Positions 1 through 5,289 of a stretch of DNA of 9,676 nt are shown here, in pieces. Source of the stretch: Pyramidobacter sp. (GTDB lineage: Bacteria > Synergistota > Synergistia > Synergistales > Dethiosulfovibrionaceae). A program made the translations under genes and the position numbers. The stretch's first letter is position 1; each line of letters starts with the position of its first letter. The notes under the pieces are model-generated. The model was not told the DNA's origin. It saw only the letters and a program-made list of their open reading frames with translations, and did not search any database. The stretch is taken from assembly GCA_016286835.1 (NCBI GenBank), contig JAEEUD010000048.1, forward strand, positions 1 through 9,676. The letters are read 5' to 3'.

Positions 1-424
1 CGATCATCCACCAGTCGACGATGGCGCCGAGGCCGCCGTGCTCATAGGCGTAGGCGCAGGCGCCTTCGATGGCGGGATCGTTGCCGCCGTGCCCGTTGAC
101 AAAGGCAAAGCGGCGGATGCCGGCGTTCATCATGCACCTGACGATGCCGGTCAGAAGCGCCTGAAGCGTGGGGATGCCGATGTCGATCGTGCCGGCAAAG
201 CCCGTGTGGTACGGGCACACGCCGTAGGGAACGGTCGGCAGGACGACAAGCCCCTCGGGATCGCGCTTTTCCGCTTCCCGGCACAGCTCTTCGGGAATGG
301 TGAAGTCGGTCCCCAGCGGACCGATGGAGCCGTGCTGTTCGGTGCTGCCAAGCGGGATCAGCGCCGTCAGCCCGGGGCCGGCAACTGACTTGAATTCGCT
401 TGATGTCAAATGAGCCAGAAACAT
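1..424 (-). CDS. Creatininase-family amidohydrolase, N-terminal part (cut by window edge)
   Basis: The first 141 residues are visible; the rest lies beyond the left edge. The protein begins MFLAHLTSSEF and carries the family's metal-site signature PLGSTEQHG (E29, H31) followed by GTD (D40). A YHTGFAGTI segment lies near residue 72 and VNGHGGN near 109-115 (H112). In this family these Glu/His/Asp residues bind a two-metal centre that hydrolyses cyclic amides or related C-N bonds. The family includes creatininase, formamide hydrolases and MftE-like peptidases; the GHGGN form does not point to creatinine itself as substrate, so the substrate is unknown. The ATG at 422-424 is chosen because AGGAGGAG sits just upstream (about 429-436). 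The gene is divergent from a LysR-type regulator, which suggests but does not prove that the regulator controls it. An overlapping leftward frame reaching 521 is out of frame and has no family motifs. Confidence 0.9.
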   Translation of the reverse strand, partial: MFLAHLTSSEFKSVAGPGLTALIPLGSTEQHGSIGPLGTDFTIPEELCREAEKRDPEGLVVLPTVPYGVCPYHTGFAGTIDIGIPTLQALLTGIVRCMMNAGIRRFAFVNGHGGNDPAIEGACAYAYEHGGLGAIVDWWMI

Positions 425-442
425 CTTTCTCCTCCTGCATTT

Positions 443-458
443 GACGGTTGTTACCGTC
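443..458 (-). promoter_or_regulatory. Perfect inverted repeat in the leader of the amidohydrolase gene
   Basis: GACGGT and ACCGTC are exact reverse complements separated by four bases (TGTT). The repeat ends only a few bases upstream of the AGGAGGAG ribosome binding site of the leftward gene. It could be a repressor operator, or a small mRNA hairpin that affects translation initiation. No T-run follows it, so it is not a terminator. Confidence 0.5.
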
Positions 459-542
459 TAGATTTATTTTTAGGCGTTTTGAATAATTATTAAACTGTAA
501 ATGGGTCGACAGCTCTTTCATGTTGTGCTAATGTTCAATAGA

Positions 543-577
543 CCTGCATGAGAAACTTTGCAGGATAATCGGTTATC
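543..577. promoter_or_regulatory. Two abutting perfect dyads, candidate LysR-type operator
   Basis: CCTGCA (543-548) and TGCAGG (559-564) form a perfect 6-bp inverted repeat with a 10-base spacer. Immediately adjoining, sharing G564, GATAA (564-568) and TTATC (573-577) form a second dyad around TCGG. LysR-type regulators bind short interrupted dyads of the T-N11-A kind, and T566-N11-A578 fits that pattern loosely. Assignment to the neighbouring regulator is inferred from position only. Confidence 0.4.
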
Positions 578-581
578 AGAG

Positions 582-615
582 TGAATATAACGGAGTTAAA
601 TAGAGCTTATATTCA
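582..615. promoter_or_regulatory. Perfect 9-bp inverted repeat, candidate operator
   Basis: TGAATATAA (582-590) is the exact reverse complement of TTATATTCA (607-615), with a 16-base spacer. The arms are AT-rich and nothing resembling a terminator follows. The position in the middle of the divergent intergenic region favours a protein-binding site. Confidence 0.45.
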
Positions 616-691
616 TTTTTTATGAGCGCGTTACAATTAAGAACTCACGTAAAAATATTAACGGAATTTATGCGAAAGTCAAATCGAGTAA

Positions 692-711
692 TTTTATGAG
701 ATGTCATAAAA
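692..711. promoter_or_regulatory. Perfect 8-bp inverted repeat upstream of the LysR gene
   Basis: TTTTATGA (692-699) and TCATAAAA (704-711) are exact reverse complements around GATG. The site ends 46 bases before the LysR start codon, a usual place for autoregulation. The first arm plus its next base, TTTTATGAG, recurs in direct orientation at 618-626, exactly 74 bp upstream. Confidence 0.45.
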
Positions 712-757
712 ATCTTAAGGGCTTTCTAAATTGATATAAAAAGCGAGGGAGGATACG

Positions 758-1765
758 ATGAAGATTACACAGCTTGAACAGATCAGTGAGATTGCGGCGA
801 CCCGATCGCTGGGACAGGCGGCAAAGAACCTCTATATTTCGCAGCCCGCCCTCAGTTACTCGCTGAAAACGCTTGAGGACGAGCTCGGCAAGCCCCTGTT
901 TTCGCGCGGGAGGAACGGCGTCGAGCTCACCGACTTTGGCAAAGAGTTTTTGATCTATGTGCGGCCGATCCTTGAACAGTGGGAACTGCTGCGGAAGATC
1001 AGCGGCTCCATTGACCGCGAACCGCCGGAAGAATTCGGCGTATCGTCTGCGTATCTGCCGCTTCCCCGCGATCTTCTTCCCGAGCTGCTGGAGGAGTGGA
1101 AAGACTGCGATATCCGCTTTTCTCTGTACGAGCGCACCGTTGAGGGCGTCGTACAGGATCTTGCCCGCCGCCGCTCGCAGATCGGCATCGTCAACACGTC
1201 GCGGCTGCTTGATCGGCGCAATCGCGAAATCTTCCGCCAGAATGGACTGACGTACACGCCCGTATACAAAGACGACCGTAATTACGTCGTTATCGGGCCG
1301 CATCACCCGCTGTTTTCCAGCGATCTTGAAGAGGTAACGCTCGAAATGCTTCGCAGCTATCCGCTCCTCAGTTATGCAGATATCCTGCCCTCGTTCCCTT
1401 ACGACTACCGAATCCTTGGCATCGATTCTTTCCGACGGCGTATCAAAGTAGACGACCGGGTTGCCTACGACAGCCTGATAGCTCGCACCGACTGCGTGAC
1501 GATCTGCAACTACGGCAGCTGCTTCTATCTGGATGAAAAAGAGCAGAACGTGCGCATTTTAGTGCTTAAAGCCGAGAACGACAGCTTCGCCGGGTACGAG
1601 ATCGGCTGGGCGCGCCGCGCGGACCAGCCGCTGACGCCTGTCGGCCGCAGCTTTATCGAAAAATTCTGCCGCATGACGCGGCAGGGCATGGCCCTGCGTG
1701 CCCGGCTGATGAAGACGTGCGCGGCGGAAAAAGCGGCCGGCGCTGCTGAGAACAGGGAAAAATGA
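758..1765 (+). CDS. LysR-type transcriptional regulator
   Basis: This 335-residue protein opens with a typical LysR winged helix-turn-helix. Residues 4-60 include the pattern RSLGQAAKNLYISQPALSYS, then LEDELGKPLFSR and LTDFG. A coiled linker helix (about 62-82) and a periplasmic-binding-protein-like effector domain (about 90-300) follow. The ligand cannot be read from the sequence. The ATG at 758 is supported by GAGGGAGG at 745-752, five bases upstream. The protein is somewhat longer than the usual roughly 300 residues because of an Ala/Glu/Lys-rich C-terminal tail (about 310-335). It is divergent from the creatininase-family gene across a dyad-rich region and lies 131 bp upstream of an aldo/keto reductase on the same strand, so either neighbour could be a target. 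That regulatory link is an inference. Confidence 0.93.
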   Translation: MKITQLEQISEIAATRSLGQAAKNLYISQPALSYSLKTLEDELGKPLFSRGRNGVELTDFGKEFLIYVRPILEQWELLRKISGSIDREPPEEFGVSSAYLPLPRDLLPELLEEWKDCDIRFSLYERTVEGVVQDLARRRSQIGIVNTSRLLDRRNREIFRQNGLTYTPVYKDDRNYVVIGPHHPLFSSDLEEVTLEMLRSYPLLSYADILPSFPYDYRILGIDSFRRRIKVDDRVAYDSLIARTDCVTICNYGSCFYLDEKEQNVRILVLKAENDSFAGYEIGWARRADQPLTPVGRSFIEKFCRMTRQGMALRARLMKTCAAEKAAGAAENREK

Positions 1766-1780
1766 GGTAAAATGAGGTAA
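1761..1780 (+). repeat. Tandem 10-bp duplication across the LysR stop codon
   Basis: AATGAGGTAA occurs twice back to back (1761-1770 and 1771-1780), followed by a third partial unit AATAA. The TGA stop of the regulator is in the first copy. Each copy also contains ATG AGG TAA, a two-codon reading frame. Confidence 0.8.
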
Positions 1781-1810
1781 AATAAAGCGAGTTTTGAAGC
1801 TGATGAGCCG

Positions 1811-1838
1811 CTGTCCGGGAGCAGTTGCGGCCGGACAG
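1811..1838 (+). other. Perfect 8-bp hairpin between the LysR and aldo/keto reductase genes
   Basis: CTGTCCGG (1811-1818) pairs exactly with CCGGACAG (1831-1838) around a 12-base loop. No T-run follows, so it should not terminate transcription. It may stabilise the downstream mRNA or bind protein. A second small GC hairpin, CCCCG-CA-CGGGG, lies at about 1857-1868, closer to the next gene. I see no convincing promoter in this 131-bp gap, so readthrough from the LysR gene is possible. Confidence 0.4.
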
Positions 1839-1896
1839 GCTGTGCAGGCGTAGGGGCCCCGCACGGGGAAGAGCGTTTGACCAAGGGGGAATGGGA

Positions 1897-3027
1897 ATGG
1901 ACGAGTTTTTCGGCATGAAGATGCCCAAGCTGGGCTTTGGGCTGATGCGGCTGCCGCAGCTTGAGGGCGGCGCGATCGACGTTGAGCAGATGAAGACGAT
2001 GGTCGATCTGTTCATGAGTGCAGGCATGAAGTATTTCGACACGGCGTTCGTCTACGGCGCGGGCGCTTCCGAGCGGGCCGCGAAAGAAGCGCTGGTGGAC
2101 CGCTATCCGCGAGAGTCGTTCCTGCTGGCGACGAAGCTGAACGCCTGGATGATGTGCGACGGCGAGGAGAGCGCCAAGCAGCAGTTCTTTACCAGCCTGG
2201 AGCGCACGGGCGCCGGGTACTTCGACTTTTACCTGATGCACGCGATGCGTCCGGAGACGTATGAAAAATACGAGCGCTATCACATCTGGGAGTTCCTTCG
2301 CGAGCAGAAAGAGAAGGGGCTGATCCGTCATTACGGATTCTCGTTCCACGCCGGTCCCGACCTGCTCGATAAGCTGCTGACGGAGCACCCGGAAACGGAA
2401 TTCGTGCAGCTGCAGCTGAACTATGCCGACTGGGACAGCCCGGCCATCCGCTCGCGCGAGAACTATGAGATGGCGCGAAAACACGGCAAGCCGATCGTGG
2501 TCATGGAGCCGGTCAAAGGCGGCATCCTCGCGGCGCCTCCTCAGGGGGCTGCCGAGGTGTTCAGGGCGGCTGCACCTGACGCTTCTCCCGCTTCGTGGGC
2601 AGTGCGTTTTGCCGCTTCGCTGCCCGGCGTGATGACGGTGCTCAGCGGTATGTCAAACGTGGCGCAGATGGAGGACAACCTCTCGTACATGAAAGACTTT
2701 GCGCCCTTCACGGAGGCCGAACTGGCCGTTGTGGCACGCGCACAGGAAGAGCTGGCGAAGATCGACTCGATCCCCTGTACGAACTGTCAGTACTGTATGC
2801 CCGGCTGTCCGAAGGGGATCCCGATTCCTTACATCTTCTCGGCGATGAACAAGATCATGCAGTACGACCGCCTCGACGCAGCGAAGAACGAATATGCCTT
2901 CCGTACCGAAAACGGCAAGGTCCGCGCCAGCCACTGCGTGCAATGCGGCGCGTGCGAAAAAGCCTGCCCGCAGAGTCTGCCGATCCGTGAACTGCTGAAA
3001 AAGTGCGCGGCGGTGTTTGACGCCTGA
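1897..3027 (+). CDS. Aldo/keto reductase with C-terminal double [4Fe-4S] domain
   Basis: This 376-residue protein matches the iron-sulfur branch of the aldo/keto reductases (COG1453-like predicted oxidoreductases). The N-terminal barrel begins MPKLGFGLMRLP. It shows the catalytic tetrad pattern: D48 and Y53 in FDTAFVYG, K80 in ATKLN and H115 in YLMHAM. The C-terminal part carries two Cys-x2-Cys-x2-Cys-x3-Cys-Pro clusters (C294, C297, C300, C304 and C347, C350, C353, C357), each expected to hold a [4Fe-4S] cluster. It is probably a cytoplasmic redox enzyme of anaerobic metabolism with unknown substrate. ATG 1897 is chosen because AAGGGGGA ends six bases upstream. ATG 1891 touches that site and is less likely, and a TTG at 1825 would add a non-family extension. 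The gene lies downstream of the LysR regulator and ends at a strong terminator. Confidence 0.93.
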   Translation: MDEFFGMKMPKLGFGLMRLPQLEGGAIDVEQMKTMVDLFMSAGMKYFDTAFVYGAGASERAAKEALVDRYPRESFLLATKLNAWMMCDGEESAKQQFFTSLERTGAGYFDFYLMHAMRPETYEKYERYHIWEFLREQKEKGLIRHYGFSFHAGPDLLDKLLTEHPETEFVQLQLNYADWDSPAIRSRENYEMARKHGKPIVVMEPVKGGILAAPPQGAAEVFRAAAPDASPASWAVRFAASLPGVMTVLSGMSNVAQMEDNLSYMKDFAPFTEAELAVVARAQEELAKIDSIPCTNCQYCMPGCPKGIPIPYIFSAMNKIMQYDRLDAAKNEYAFRTENGKVRASHCVQCGACEKACPQSLPIRELLKKCAAVFDA

Positions 3028-3044
3028 TCGCTTTTAAAGAAAGA

Positions 3045-3077
3045 CGCTTTCCTGCAAACAGGAGAGCGCCTTTTTTT
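3045..3077 (+). terminator. Intrinsic terminator after the aldo/keto reductase gene
   Basis: CGCTTTCCTG (3045-3054) pairs with CAGGAGAGCG (3059-3068), ten pairs including one G-T wobble, around a CAAA loop. CC and seven T's follow. It lies 18 bases after the stop codon. Confidence 0.92.
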
Positions 3078-3080
3078 ATA

Positions 3081-3108
3081 TTGCGTATTGGAGGAATGTC
3101 CAATGCAA
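3081..3108. promoter_or_regulatory. Inverted repeat upstream of the small exported protein gene
   Basis: ATTGGA (3087-3092) and TCCAAT (3099-3104) are perfect reverse complements around GGAATG. TTGC (3081-3084) and GCAA (3105-3108) extend the dyad, with a GT bulge on the left arm. It lies directly after a terminator and about 45 bp before the -10 candidate at 3150, so it is a plausible operator for the next gene. Confidence 0.35.
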
Positions 3109-3127
3109 AAATGCGGGAAACGCACGA

Positions 3128-3155
3128 TGTGCAAAACGCGCGCGGCAGGTATACT
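3128..3155 (+). promoter_or_regulatory. Candidate promoter of the small exported protein gene
   Basis: TATACT at 3150-3155 is a good -10 element. The best -35 candidate, TGTGCA (3128-3133) with a 16-bp spacer, is weak. It would give a leader of about 44 bases before the ATG at 3206. It lies after a terminator, so the gene needs a promoter here. Confidence 0.45.
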
Positions 3156-3205
3156 GTGACCATCGGAACAAAACGCGAAAAAACGGAAGAACGGAGGTCA
3201 CGCTC

Positions 3206-3493
3206 ATGAAAAAATACAGGATCATCCTCACAGCATCCCTCGTCGGCGCGCTCATGGTTTCCACGACCGCGTTCGCCAAACCGGAACCGAGGCGGCATGA
3301 GCCGCACCGCATCGAACAGCCGGTCAAAGCCCCAGCAAAGCATGTTGTGAAAACAAAAGCACCGGCGAAATCGGCGTACGCAAAGCACGGAGCGCACAAC
3401 AAGCCGATCGCGGTACGCAAAGTTTCGCACATCTCTTCCAAAGAAAACGACATCATCGCGATCGCCGCGGCGCTGCTGAAGCTGTGCAGCTAG
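3206..3493 (+). CDS. Small exported basic His/Lys-rich protein of unknown function
   Basis: This 95-residue protein starts MKKYRIILTAS and has a classical signal peptide: Lys-Lys, a hydrophobic core, then TTAFA just before K25, so cleavage after Ala24 is likely. The roughly 70-residue mature part is strongly basic. It is rich in Lys, His, Arg, Ala and Pro (RRHEPHR, KAPAKH, KAPAKS, KHGAHNK) and ends in a short hydrophobic helix (DIIAIAAALLKLC). I recognise no family. The repeated KAPAK motif (also TKAPAKSAYAKH) and the histidines could bind metal, acid groups or nucleic acid, but this is speculation. ATG 3206 has GGAGGT seven bases upstream. The gene stands alone between two terminators. Confidence 0.8.
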   Translation: MKKYRIILTASLVGALMVSTTAFAKPEPRRHEPHRIEQPVKAPAKHVVKTKAPAKSAYAKHGAHNKPIAVRKVSHISSKENDIIAIAAALLKLCS

Positions 3494-3529
3494 ACTGTTC
3501 CGCCCACTCCTCCAACTGAACAAAGCGAA

Positions 3530-3579
3530 GCCCGCACCCGGAACGCCTGAGAAAAGCGTTTCGGGCGCGGGCGTTTTGT
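3530..3579 (+). terminator. Intrinsic terminator after the small exported protein gene
   Basis: A 17-base left arm (3530-3546) pairs with 3556-3572 with one G-T wobble and one A-C mismatch, around a 9-base loop. GTTTTGT follows. The U-run is short, but a second terminator follows directly. Confidence 0.85.
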
Positions 3580-3580
3580 C

Positions 3581-3607
3581 TGCGGGATTTTCCCGCATTT
3601 TTGTTTT
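3581..3607 (+). terminator. Second, tandem intrinsic terminator
   Basis: TGCGGGA (3581-3587) pairs exactly with TCCCGCA (3591-3597) around TTT. TTTTT-G-TTTTT follows. Together with the preceding hairpin it isolates the next gene from upstream transcription. Confidence 0.8.
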
Positions 3608-3613
3608 TGCCGG

Positions 3614-3642
3614 TTGGAAAAATCGTGCGGCGCGTTTAAAAT
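3614..3642 (+). promoter_or_regulatory. Probable sigma70-type promoter for the SAD/SGD-repeat protein
   Basis: TTGGAA (3614-3619) and TAAAAT (3637-3642) are separated by exactly 17 bp. The predicted start near 3649 gives a leader of about 54 bases. The tandem terminators just upstream support a fresh start here. Confidence 0.65.
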
Positions 3643-3647
3643 AGACG

Positions 3648-3670
3648 CGGACAAAGATCGATTTTGTCCG
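3648..3670 (+). other. Hairpin at the predicted 5' end of the mRNA
   Basis: CGGACAAA (3648-3655) pairs exactly with TTTGTCCG (3663-3670) around a 7-base loop, extendable by one G-T pair. It begins at the predicted transcription start, so it may be a 5'-end mRNA stabiliser or an operator overlapping the start site. It is not followed by a T-run. Confidence 0.45.
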
Positions 3671-3702
3671 GCCATCTTGCAGACGAAGGAGCTTTCTTTT
3701 CG

Positions 3703-4470
3703 ATGAATAAAGATTTGACAAAGAAGATCGTTTTAGCGCTGTTTGCGGCGCTGATCCTGGGGGCGCGCGCTGAGGCCGGTCGTCCCTGGACGAAAGCGCT
3801 GGCGCTGGTTTCGTCTGATTTTGCCGCCGCGCACCCCGCGGACGAGGGTGTTTCTAACGATGTGACGCTGGCTTCCGCCGATGTTGCAGTTTCAGCCGAT
3901 GCGGTTTCGGCGGACGCGCTTTCGCCGACTTCTGCTGACGTGTTGCCTGTTTCTGGCGACGCGGCTGCGGTCGTTTCGTCCGCTGATGTTGCTGCCGTGT
4001 CCGGTGACGCGGTCGCCGTTTCCGGAGATGTCGCTGTATCCGGTGACGTTTCCGGCGACGTGGAAGAGGAAGAGCCGGTCGTGATCGTGACGCTTGACGG
4101 CGGCTTTTTCACGGTCGACGCGGTCGAGAACGAGTGGCGTATCGAAGAGCGGGGCGAAAATGCCGCGGCCGTCGTGGCGGACGATCGTTCGGCGGCGCTG
4201 ACGGTGAGCGTGTTCCCGGCGGGGAAAACGACGCTGCGCGATGCGGCGGAGCATTTTGCGTCGCAGTTCGGCGGTCTGGGAACACTGAAAAAACTGGAAG
4301 ATATCGACGGTACGGGCGACGCCTGGGAGTTCCGCGGCATGTCTGCCGGGAAGCCGATCTATACGCAGGTGTTCGAGCTGAAGGGCGGACGTTTCGGAAC
4401 GATCACGATCCTTGCGGATCCCGACGCGCCCGATGTGATCGACATGTTCAACTCGATCCGCTTCAAATAG
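3703..4470 (+). CDS. Exported protein with Ser-(Ala/Gly)-Asp repeats and a C-terminal domain, unknown function
   Basis: This 255-residue protein has an N-terminal signal peptide (MNKDLTKKIVLALFAALILG, cleavage probably after ARA or AEA near 23-25). Residues 37-125 form an acidic segment with almost no basic residues, containing ten S-A-D or S-G-D units (starting at 58, 64, 69, 77, 84, 93, 100, 107, 113 and 117) and ending EEEEP. Residues 126-255 look like a compact alpha/beta domain (VTLDGGFFTV, EWRIEE, ALTVSVFPAG, IYTQVFELKGGRFGTITI). It faintly recalls the PsbP/DcrB-like domains of bacterial lipoproteins, but there is no lipobox Cys. I do not recognise the family. The ATG at 3703 follows AAGGAG (3686-3691) by 11 bases; a TTG at 3664 would spoil the signal peptide. 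Probably periplasmic or surface-attached, with the repeats as a flexible stalk or cation-binding linker. Confidence 0.82.
   Translation: MNKDLTKKIVLALFAALILGARAEAGRPWTKALALVSSDFAAAHPADEGVSNDVTLASADVAVSADAVSADALSPTSADVLPVSGDAAAVVSSADVAAVSGDAVAVSGDVAVSGDVSGDVEEEEPVVIVTLDGGFFTVDAVENEWRIEERGENAAAVVADDRSAALTVSVFPAGKTTLRDAAEHFASQFGGLGTLKKLEDIDGTGDAWEFRGMSAGKPIYTQVFELKGGRFGTITILADPDAPDVIDMFNSIRFK
3874..4062 (+). repeat. Coding repeat region: ten degenerate Ser-(Ala/Gly)-Asp units
   Basis: This stretch encodes residues 58-120 of the exported protein. The spacing between units varies from four to nine residues. The first four are SAD; five of the last six are SGD. Ser and Asp codons vary freely between copies, so selection seems to act on the peptide rather than reflecting a fresh DNA duplication. 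Confidence 0.8.
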
Positions 4471-4577
4471 GGGCGTCTGTCTTTATCGTTAACGGACACA
4501 TTTGGGCCGGGCGGGCACATGGGCCTGCCTCTACGGACATATTTTTGTGCGGTTCGATCGAGCGCTGATGAGAAAAC

Positions 4578-4625
4578 GGCGGCTTCGTCTGTTCCATGCG
4601 GAACGTACGAAGCCGCCCTGTTTTT
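4578..4625. terminator. Bidirectional terminator between two convergent exported-protein genes
   Basis: GGCGGCTTCGT (4578-4588) pairs perfectly with ACGAAGCCGCC (4607-4617). Inside it GTTCC (4591-4595) pairs with GGAAC (4600-4604) around ATGC. Rightward it is followed by CTG and TTTTT (4621-4625); on the other strand a GTTTT tract follows. The gap 4471-4577 holds nothing else I can support except an imperfect GC-rich palindrome near 4508-4530. Confidence 0.88.
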
Positions 4626-4629
4626 GCGA

Positions 4630-5247
4630 CTATTTCTTTGAGGTGAACTTTTCGATCAGCGCGCCGGCCTGCTCGCGCGTCCAGTCGCTGGCGGCAGTCC
4701 AGTACTCGCCGGTTTTCTCACGCGCCGCGGTCCAGTAGCCGGAGAAAGTGGTCTCAAGGCCCTCCCAGTCGATCGAGTTCCAGTATTCGGCCGTTTTCGC
4801 CTTGGCAGCGGCCCAGTACTCGCCGGCTGTGGTGCCGAGGCCCTCCCAGTCGATCGAGTTCCAGTATTCAAGCGTTTTTGCCTTGGCGATGTCCCAATAT
4901 TCGCCCGTCTTGGAGCTGGCCGCGTCCCAGTACTCGCCCGCCTTGGCTTTGGCGGTGTCCCAGCCTTCGGCGGTCCTGGCCTTCGTCTCGTCCCAGAGCG
5001 GACCGGCTTTTTCCATCAGCTCGCCGGCGGTCTCGGAAGCGGTCTGCCAGGCGGAGGCGGCATGATACTTGGCCGTTTCCAGCCATTCGCCGTCCATGAG
5101 CTTGTCGGTCCAGCTCTTTTCGGCAGCGGCCGGCGCAGCGGTCTCTGCCGGAGCGGGGGCGGCTTCGGGTGCGGGGGCCGCGCTTGCTGCGGTCACGGCG
5201 ACCGTCAGCGCAAGGAGCGCGAGGAGCAGTGCAGCGGTTCTTTTCAT
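4630..5247 (-). CDS. Exported tryptophan-rich protein with 11-residue helical repeats, unknown function
   Basis: This 205-residue protein has a signal peptide (MKRTAALLLALLALTVAVTA, cleavage probably near 22-24) and an Ala/Pro-rich spacer (24-43). A repetitive body with 15 tryptophans follows. From W85 the pattern is W-[DA]-x-A-x-x-K-[AT]-x-E-Y, with Trp at 85, 96, 107, 118 and 129, exactly 11 apart. Two units then carry a 5-residue insert (W129/W134, W156/W161), after which 11-residue spacing resumes (145, 156, 172, 183). Trp, Ala, Ala/Thr and Tyr at positions 1, 4, 8 and 11 give an amphipathic hendecad helix, a pattern typical of right-handed coiled coils and lipid-surface proteins. I do not recognise the family. 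ATG 5247 has GGAGGA seven bases upstream; an in-frame extension to 5352 would put extra residues before the signal peptide. A periplasmic or envelope-associated location is likely. Confidence 0.85.
   Translation of the reverse strand: MKRTAALLLALLALTVAVTAASAAPAPEAAPAPAETAAPAAAEKSWTDKLMDGEWLETAKYHAASAWQTASETAGELMEKAGPLWDETKARTAEGWDTAKAKAGEYWDAASSKTGEYWDIAKAKTLEYWNSIDWEGLGTTAGEYWAAAKAKTAEYWNSIDWEGLETTFSGYWTAAREKTGEYWTAASDWTREQAGALIEKFTSKK
4681..4995 (-). repeat. Hendecad-coding repeats, including an 81-bp tandem period
   Basis: This region encodes residues 85-189 of the Trp-rich protein. Most units are 33 bp (11 codons). Two consecutive compound units are 81 bp (16 + 11 codons); 32 bases are identical between 4757-4788 and 4838-4869, exactly 81 bp apart. 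They encode the shared peptide core EYWNSIDWEGL. The exact identity suggests a relatively recent duplication. Confidence 0.88.
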
Positions 5248-5289
5248 TTGGTATTCCTCCATTCGTGATACGGATTTTGTTTCGGCGAC

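Larger units (their letters stand above)
425..757. promoter_or_regulatory. AT-rich divergent regulatory region between the amidohydrolase and LysR genes
   Basis: These 333 bases contain no credible gene and are visibly richer in A/T than the flanking coding DNA. They must hold the promoters for both divergent genes. I could not assign a -35/-10 pair with confidence in either direction. A weak rightward candidate is TTACAA (631-636) with AATATT (654-659), 17 bp apart. The stretch carries five perfect inverted repeats, listed separately. LysR-type regulators commonly bind dyads in exactly this kind of divergent intergenic region. Confidence 0.6.

Noticed and set aside
42..521. Minus-strand frame overlapping the creatininase-family gene
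   Set aside because: Out of frame with the conserved STEQHG and NGHGGN protein and without a family match.
1525..2484. 319-residue minus-strand frame across the LysR/aldo-keto reductase junction
   Set aside because: It overlaps two clear plus-strand genes and has a shadow-like composition.
2855..3721. 288-residue minus-strand frame under the small exported protein gene
   Set aside because: Arg/Phe/Cys-rich shadow that runs through three terminators and a promoter, with no recognisable motif.
4502..4738. 78-residue plus-strand frame after the SAD/SGD-repeat gene
   Set aside because: It crosses the bidirectional terminator and runs antisense into the Trp-rich gene, with no ribosome binding site.
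4681..4995. CRISPR-like or intergenic tandem repeat
   Set aside because: The repeats keep the reading frame and encode an 11-residue protein repeat. There are no spacers of the CRISPR type.
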